The notes beneath the pieces are model-generated. The model was given only the letters and a program-made list of their open reading frames with translations. It did no database searches and had not been told where the DNA came from. This document shows positions 58,040 through 64,000 of a DNA stretch of 64,000 nucleotides, piece by piece. The DNA comes from Maratus speciosus (taxonomy: Eukaryota; Arthropoda; Arachnida; Araneae; Salticidae). A program made the position numbers and the translations under genes. The stretch covers positions 272,460,411 to 272,524,410 of the forward strand of contig OZ010786.1 of the NCBI GenBank assembly GCA_963932465.1, written 5' to 3'. Every line of letters starts with the position of its first letter. The stretch's first letter is position 1.

Positions 58040-58659
58040 AAAGTAATATATATCAAAAGTGTCGACTGAGTGCACTAAATATAGCGAAGTGATCAGTTGA
58101 AAGAAATGCTGCAGGTGAGAACAGTCTTAAAAGATAAAATGATGGGTTGAATTTGAAAGCCAATATTGCAAATATCTGGCCTACAAAGGGCTAAGAAAAT
58201 AATGTACAAAATTGGCCATTTTTATGTGATATTTTATCTTTATTTGTGATTTTATGTGATCATTTTCATGTGATCTAGAATTTTTCTTTTAATTCTCTTT
58301 TAAACTATTTATATTTTTAAGTTTCTCAAATGTGTTGCATCTAACAGTGTAAATAAATTATAATCAAGATCGATTAAAATCTGTTATTTATTTATGTTTT
58401 TGATTTGTGATTATTTTACTATAAATGATATATAAGTTTGAGCTATTTTTATTATTAATTTTAATATGTAATACTTCTAAACTTATAATTAATTAAAGCG
58501 ATAAGTTTGTAGAATGCATTTTAACTATTCGCAATGTACTACTTCATTTCCACTTACGTTTAATTCATAGTTAAACATTAAAGTTTCAAATTCATTATTT
58601 TATGCCATTCTCTAATAATAATATTAATTTATTTCACATAGTTCATATACGTTACTACA
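58040..58659. other. AT-rich, nothing recognised
   Basis: No coding or repeat feature supported. Confidence 0.5.
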
Positions 58660-58890
58660 TATTCCTATCGAAATGTGTAAATATTTTCGCATTAGGCAAT
58701 TTGATGGTGCTTTGAATAGTTTACTTTCAAAATGGGATATAGTCGACAAAATATTAGCATATGAAAATCATTATTGTTATAAAAATATCATATGCATATC
58801 CAAATTTGCATTATTTTATGGCAGTGCATTGCAAATGTCTGAAAATTAAGTCGATGCAAATCTGCTGGGAGAGGAGAATGATAGTAACAC
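58660..58890 (+). repeat. Dispersed repeat family R1, copy 3
   Basis: ATATTAGCATATGAAAATCATTATTGTTAT, GCATATCCAAATTTGCAT and GGCAGTGCATTGCAAAT follow the same order as in the other R1 copies. Shorter and diverged. Confidence 0.55.
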
Positions 58891-60002
58891 ACAAACACAT
58901 ATGTATAGTAGTGGAAAAAAGTTTAATATAAAGTTTAAAGGGTCTCAGGACTCTTAAAGCTTTGAAATTTTCGAAATTTTATTTTTTTTTAGATGATAAA
59001 CTTCTATGTTTTCTGAACATTTAGATATAATTGTTATCTTGAAATTCCCATTAGAACAGAAGTTATGGCTTTTAGAACGATACTCTCTCAATAGCAAAAG
59101 CGGTGTTTCCAAAATTTTGAAGTCATTTTTCTCCAAATGACGTTTTTGGACATAAAGTGCACGATATCTCAAAACATCTGATTCTTTTATCATGAAATTT
59201 TCAAAACATATGTTTCATGTTAGTCTGTATAAACTGAACCTAAAATTTCCTTTTTATTGTAAAAATAAAATATTTTTTTAGAGATTTATGTTGTTGAAAT
59301 TTTTTAAATTTTGCATTAGCTAAATACAACTTTGTATTAAAAATATAAAAATGCTTTAAATACAAATTTATTTAGGTTCAGCGTAATTATTATAATCTGA
59401 AGTATTCTGAAGGCACCAAAATTTTTGTTCTAGTTGCAAAATTTATTTTGTAATCGTGCGCATAAGCTGTTATGCCGATTTTCTGCTCGTCAAATGTCTA
59501 ACAGTTTAGAGCACCCTATAAATACTAATTCTGCATCTTGAAATTTTTAAATATTTGCAATGAAAGAACATACTTATATCTTTCATTCCCAATTACATTT
59601 GTGTCTTAATATCAAACACATTTTAAGATATTAAATGTTGAAAATGGTCTTTTTTTTTTCTTTTTTTCCAATTTTACCCCTTAAGAGAAAAATATTTTTT
59701 TTTCAAAGTAAGCTTTGCTGCAAAATCATAGACGACCCCTTAAACAATCATTTTGGTGTTTTTTAAGCATAATTCGAAAACTATTAGGAAGAAATTTTTG
59801 AAATTTAGAATTTGTATAAAGCACGTCTTAACAAATATAAATGTATAAAAAAATTGTAGGTTTCAATTCAAATTTTTTACGAATATTAAACTCATAATTC
59901 ATATTACACAATTTTTAAAATTATTCAATGTATTTATGTTTTGGTTTTCTAGTATTATAACTACAGAAAAAATTATCATATTAGGATTATAATTTCATGA
60001 GA
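58891..60002. other. AT-rich, nothing recognised
   Basis: One 79-codon minus-strand frame (58954-59193) with Lys/Ile/Ser-rich composition and no known motif. Confidence 0.4.
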
Positions 60003-60186
60003 TACACTGTAAAAAATATCCGTCAATATAGAAATTTTTTTCGGTAGAATTTTACGGCATAATTTCATTTATCTAAGAAAACTGTACCATTTCCGTAATT
60101 GACATTATGAGATTATAAATCGGCATAAATCCAGCAAGTTTTCTATAAATTTTACGGAATATTTCTATATTGATTTCAAAACAGTA
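60003..60186. mobile_element. MITE with TACACTGTAAAAAAT end
   Basis: The left end TACACTGTAAAAAATATCC and the right end (reverse TACTGTTTTGAAATC) lead into an inverted pair, TCAATATAGAAAT and ATTTCTATATTGA, then TTTTACGG/CCGTAAAAT. Arms are about 55 bp with indels. Same terminal motif as the element at 51625. Confidence 0.7.
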
Positions 60187-61170
60187 CAAATTCCATAAAT
60201 GATGTTCAGAAATAATTGCTATGTTCGAAGAGCGAAGTAATTAATTGTTGTACGTACTTGTCTTACAGTGATATTATTTTCAATAAAACCTCAATATTGG
60301 CTAAATGTAGCTCTAATATTGAAAATATATCCAATGACCAATGATTTCCCAATGGCTAAATAGTGTTGATTTTTTACATGGGTTTTCAAGTAAAATAAAA
60401 AGAATAAAAGTTATGCGCCGATAATAGTTATGGCGCCATCCATTTTATGTGAATTTAATTAACTCGTTATAGTATTTTTCTTTCTTTCTTTATTTTTTAA
60501 TAAAATGCTTTGAAATAGTTTTTTTTTTTTTAATTTTTACGATATTAACAAAAAATTAAAATCTTATTAATTCTTTTTAAGTTTGAGACAGTTGAAAAGG
60601 AAGTGTTACAGTTTATTTTTCATTTGATTTTAAAATAATGTTTGACTTATTTATACAGGATTTGTACGCATCAAAAGATTCGGAGGATTTTAGATGTTTT
60701 AGTACCAGAAATTTCGTAAAGTATTAGTTGTTATAGCTAAAGATAGATTTTTTTTCACTAAATTAGGCAAATTTTTCTTAACGAAAATTCTGGTGAAAGG
60801 TCCTTGAAAGTTCTTGAAGCGTACGAACTCTGTTTACAGCAAGCTATTATTATTATTTTTTTTAAATCTCTGTAGGATGTTTTAAAATGAAGAAATCTAT
60901 TTTTAATTTTAATATTTTTTAACGTACTCATTTTAACAGATTCTTACATAAAACTTAAAACATAGCTGAAACATAATTATGAAATTATTATAAAATTATT
61001 TTTATCTAAGTTACAATAAGCAATAAACGAAATTTATTTTAATACCATGTAGTAATTTATTTAAGTTTACAGTAGATCATCACACAATTTTTAAAAGTAC
61101 ATGTTTAAAAAAATATATATTGGTATTCTTGCAAAAATAAATGATATATAAATAAATAAATAAAAATAAT
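60187..61170. other. AT-rich, nothing recognised
   Basis: No coding or repeat feature supported. Confidence 0.5.
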
Positions 61171-61420
61171 ATTTGAAATGAAAATCAAATTTCAAACTAA
61201 TTGCTTAAAAGGCGAAAAGTCCAACCTAGTGAAAAAGATTCCATTCCGAGCCAATAGTATAGCGCACTGACGTTTTACAGGCTAAATCACATGGAACTTC
61301 TCACTAATACAGGTTTTCAAGGCTATAAACGCAGCACAAGATGGAATATTTTTCCGTGAGCCACGAAAATGGAGCAAACACGAAACCTAATTAAATCCAG
61401 CATCGATTGAAACAATATTA
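61171..61420 (-). mobile_element. tRNA-cored repeat element, tandem copy 1 (degraded core)
   Basis: Aligns along its length with 61468-61747: GAAAATCAAATTTCAAACTAATTGCTTAAAAGGCG at one side and AATCCAGCATCGATTGAAACAATATTA at the other. The tRNA-like centre (about 61237-61296, minus) has lost box B (GGCTCGGAATGG). On the minus strand the CATCTTGTGCTGC and TAGTGAGAAGTTCCA flanks match the 14-kb cluster. Confidence 0.75.
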
Positions 61421-61467
61421 ATACTTGGAAATTTATTCTAGAGAGAAGCATTCGCCTTGCATACAAT

Positions 61468-61747
61468 ATTTCAAATGAAAATCAAATTTCAATCTAATTG
61501 CTTAAAAGGCGCAAAAGCCAACCTAGTGAAAAAGAATCCATGCCGGGACTCGAATCCGGGCCATCAGTATAGCTCTCTCACGTTCTACCGACTAAACCAC
61601 CTGGAACGATACCCAGCCTGGAACTTCTCACTATAACAGATTGGCAAGGCTACAAACGCAGTACAAATGGAATATTTTTTCCTGAGCCACCGACATGGGG
61701 CAAGCACGAAACCTAATTAAATCCAACATCGATTGAAACAATATTAA
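61468..61747 (-). mobile_element. tRNA-cored repeat element, tandem copy 2
   Basis: Direct copy of the preceding element, separated by about 47 bp. Flank plan on the minus strand: ATCGATGCTGGATTTAATTAG-like start, GTGAGAAGTTCCAGGCTGGG, tRNA-like core, T5, CACTAGGTTGG, GCCTTTTAAGCAATTAG. The same plan is visible at 14385-14634, so the tRNA part sits in the middle of the element, unlike ordinary SINEs where it is at the 5' end. Confidence 0.8.
61536..61607 (-). tRNA. tRNA-like core of tandem copy 2 (probable pseudo-tRNA)
   Basis: Minus strand: box A TGGTTTAGTCGG and box B GGATTCGAGTCCC at tRNA spacing, with the T-arm stem CCCGG/CCGGG intact. The acceptor and anticodon stems are poorly paired. 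The anticodon-loop region GAGCTAT is related to GATCTAT in the 14-kb cores. A T5 pol III stop follows directly. Not a working tRNA as far as I can judge. Confidence 0.55.
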
Positions 61748-62077
61748 GCAATTAGTTTTTCAGTTCACGCTGGAATAAAATTCCAAGTATTAAAATAAAA
61801 ATAATATTACAATAAAATTTTTAAAAACTTGCAAAAAAGAAGCCATTATTACTTATAATACATTCTTTCATGCATGTAATATTTTAAAGACTAAAACTTT
61901 TCTTTTATAAAGCATGAAATTAAAAAGCTAAATATTCAAAATTATGGAATCATTCAGAATTGTATACTCAGTTTAAAAATATTATCTCTACGAAAATATG
62001 TTCCTTGTTTAACATTTTGCCCTTACTTCATAAAAAGCATCTGAAATAAGTAACGATATTTAGAAACCTAACTCGTG

Positions 62078-62149
62078 TTACCGTGGCATAATGAATAAGA
62101 CACTAATCTGGCAGAGGACATATCCTCAGTTCAAACCCCGCCGAGGTAA
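62078..62149 (+). tRNA. Isolated tRNA-like sequence
   Basis: 72 nt: box A-like TGGCATAATGA, box B-like AGTTCAAACCCC, and an acceptor TTACC pairing with GGTAA at the 3' end. An additional strong stem GAGGA/TCCTC lies before box B. The anticodon arm is not convincing. It may be the head of an old SINE; no tail or target duplication was found. Confidence 0.4.
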
Positions 62150-63259
62150 GTGTTGTTTCATTACTGTTATTTGAATTAAATAGAGATATTCTGACCTTGA
62201 TGTCGTAAAAATTGAAATTCATAAAGAAGTAAGTTTCTCGTTGAAAGGGTATATATATTTGTCTTTGAAACAAAAAAAAAATTAATACGGAAATATAAAA
62301 AAAAAAACTGAAACTTTGAGAAAAAAAAAAGGAAATTTTTTTGGAATTCACGGAATTTTTTTATATAGTACTGGCCAATACTATTGCCAGTACAATTTCC
62401 GTATTTTAACACAATTTTTCTTTACTTATTTATGCACATGTGTATTAATACAATTATGAAAATATAATTTAACATTATACGTTCTAAATTCTGAATGTTT
62501 ATAATTCAAAAACTTATCCAAATGAATTGAAATTTCGTTTCTAGGCATAGTTTGAACCGAAGATTTAAAATATATTGTCAAAATTAGGTGTCGCCATTAA
62601 AAAAACTGAGTTTGGTCTGTTTTTTATTTGTAGATGGCCCACTATCTGAATTTTATATACATCATTTAAAAGTAGAATTTATTTCCCATCGTTTGATACA
62701 ATAACTTTCTTCTATTATAATTAGTTGCAAAGTTAGTGAGGGGTGTTTACTTTTCTTTCCAAGACTGTACTACCAGTTATATATGTTTCATTCTATCATT
62801 CAAACTACATATGGTTTGTGTGCAATTAGTTTCACTAATATAAAATTGGCGTAATGTACTTTTAATAAGATAAGAAAATATTTAACGATTTATTTCTATT
62901 TGTTTTCTTTTTACACATTATTTTCTATCAAAGTGAACCAAGGAATATCTCAGATATAATTCGGACCACAGTAGTAAATAAACTCTGTGAATTATATACA
63001 AAGTTTTACTTCTAAAAATGTATTTAAACTATGCATCTGAAATTTAAAACAGACAAATAAAAAATGTACATGTAATTTTAAACTTCGTAGAAACTATGCG
63101 TGAACATTAATTGGATTCCAATCAAATTTATTTTATTTACTATGAGTAATAAATTCCTGTATTAGAGATTAAAAAAGAAAACTATCACTATATTCTTCAT
63201 CAGTTCATCCTGTTATTTACAAAGTAATTACTCGAACATGTCTACATCACTCTGCAAAT
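62150..63259. other. AT-rich; one hairpin
   Basis: Perfect hairpin GTACTGGC/GCCAGTAC with a 10-base loop at 62368-62393, flanked by ACGGAA and TTCCGT. Otherwise no feature except similarity of 62960-63140 to 53400-53520. Confidence 0.45.
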
Positions 63260-63610
63260 CATTTAAAATATGCATAACAGAATTATTGACTTCGTCCTTT
63301 TCATTCCTATATATACATCTAAATATTCTGCTGTTAACAAAATTTGATGCTGTGTTGAATAGATGACTGACAAATGGCACCGTGCCGAAAAATATTAGCA
63401 TACGGAACCCATTATTGTTATTAAAATGTCATCTGCATAATCGAACTTACATTGTTTCAAGGCATTCGAAGTTTATGACAAAAACATTTATACTAAAATC
63501 TTGTAAAATACGAAGGGCAGTATGTATACTAAAGAAGCATATGGAGAGGCTATTACGCATACAGCGAACACGAAAATGAGATGAAATCTTAAAGAGAGAA
63601 ATTTTTCCTC
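63260..63610 (+). repeat. Dispersed repeat family R1, copy 4
   Basis: ATAACAGAATTATTGACTTC, ATTAGCATACGGAACCCATTATTGTTATTAAAAT, TCATCTGCATAATCGAACTTACATTG, AAGGCATT, AGTATGTATACTAAAGAAGCATATG and AGAGAGAAATTTT follow the same order as in copy 2. Confidence 0.65.
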
Positions 63611-64000
63611 GTGAGAATACGAAATGATAAAATATGGAAAAAATAAACCGTACTTAATGCAGAAAGTCGCATCTGCATGATGAATAAGAGTTTTAAGAAT
63701 TTGATAAACAATTTTAAGCTATTATTCCATGAGTTTTTCACATGTAAAATTGTTCAAATACAAAAAATTATTCTTTGTATATTTTATAAAAGTCAATAAA
63801 TAAAGTGTTGGACATAGACACTTCCTTTTCTTGAAAGCACATGGTAAATGAAAAAGCGGTCGCAGGAAAGTGAGGAACGCAGCAGTAGCGGAGGTTTCTG
63901 TCTAGAACTCTACAGTAGAAGTCATAAAGTGGATAAGAAAGCAGTATGCATTTGCGGTTGAAGTCTATTTTTTGAACAGCTCTTCATCTGTATTCGAGGC
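63611..64000. other. Nothing recognised at the right edge
   Basis: 63840-64000 is slightly less AT-rich (GCGGTCGCAGG, GCAGTAGCGGAGG) and could belong to a feature that continues past the window. Confidence 0.3.

Overview
This window looks like repeat-rich, AT-rich nuclear DNA from an arthropod, most likely an arachnid such as an orb-weaving spider. That assignment is an inference from the style of the elements: a Tc1 transposase of the type common in spiders, mariner and pogo/Tigger relics, tRNA-type SINEs, many short inverted-repeat elements and frequent poly-G runs. I find no intact host gene, no rRNA and no CRISPR array. Every coding trace I can assign belongs to a transposable element, and all of those are broken.

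Layout: 0-7.2 kb is a nest of DNA transposons: an inverted-repeat element split by a Tc1 copy and by TTAA-flanked MITEs (one MITE sits inside another), then a clean non-autonomous Helitron (4943-6240) and another TTAA MITE. 10-15 kb holds palindromic repeats and a cluster of tRNA-like sequences arranged as a near-perfect 0.58-kb palindrome. 16-21 kb holds a small CAGTG-ended MITE, a tRNA-type SINE with an 11-bp target duplication, and a long-armed TTAA element. 23-26.3 kb and, inverted, 55.8-58.0 kb carry copies of an element with ends like Helentron-associated elements and a core of ~330-bp tandem repeats. 33-35.6 kb has a mariner MITE, a broken mariner-superfamily transposase and a 22-bp minisatellite.

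35631-47174 is a head-to-tail tandem duplication of a ~5.77-kb unit, nearly identical between copies, with CATG microhomology at the joints; each unit carries a dead Tigger-like element and two TTAA MITEs. 48.2-50.6 kb has a second Tigger-like element that keeps only the transposase C-terminus, and a frameshifted mariner-type transposase. 51.6-63.6 kb has further palindromic MITEs, two tandem tRNA-cored elements (61.2-61.7 kb), an isolated tRNA-like sequence, and copies of a diverged interspersed repeat.

The window reads as accumulated, mostly inactive mobile DNA. The points most worth checking are the tRNA-like palindrome, the Helentron-like element with paired YY1-like sites and a recurring short ORF in each repeat unit, the CTCF-like motifs inside two transposons, the nested TTAA elements with a preserved empty site, and the tandem duplication. 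All alignments were made by eye, so coordinates of diverged repeats are approximate.
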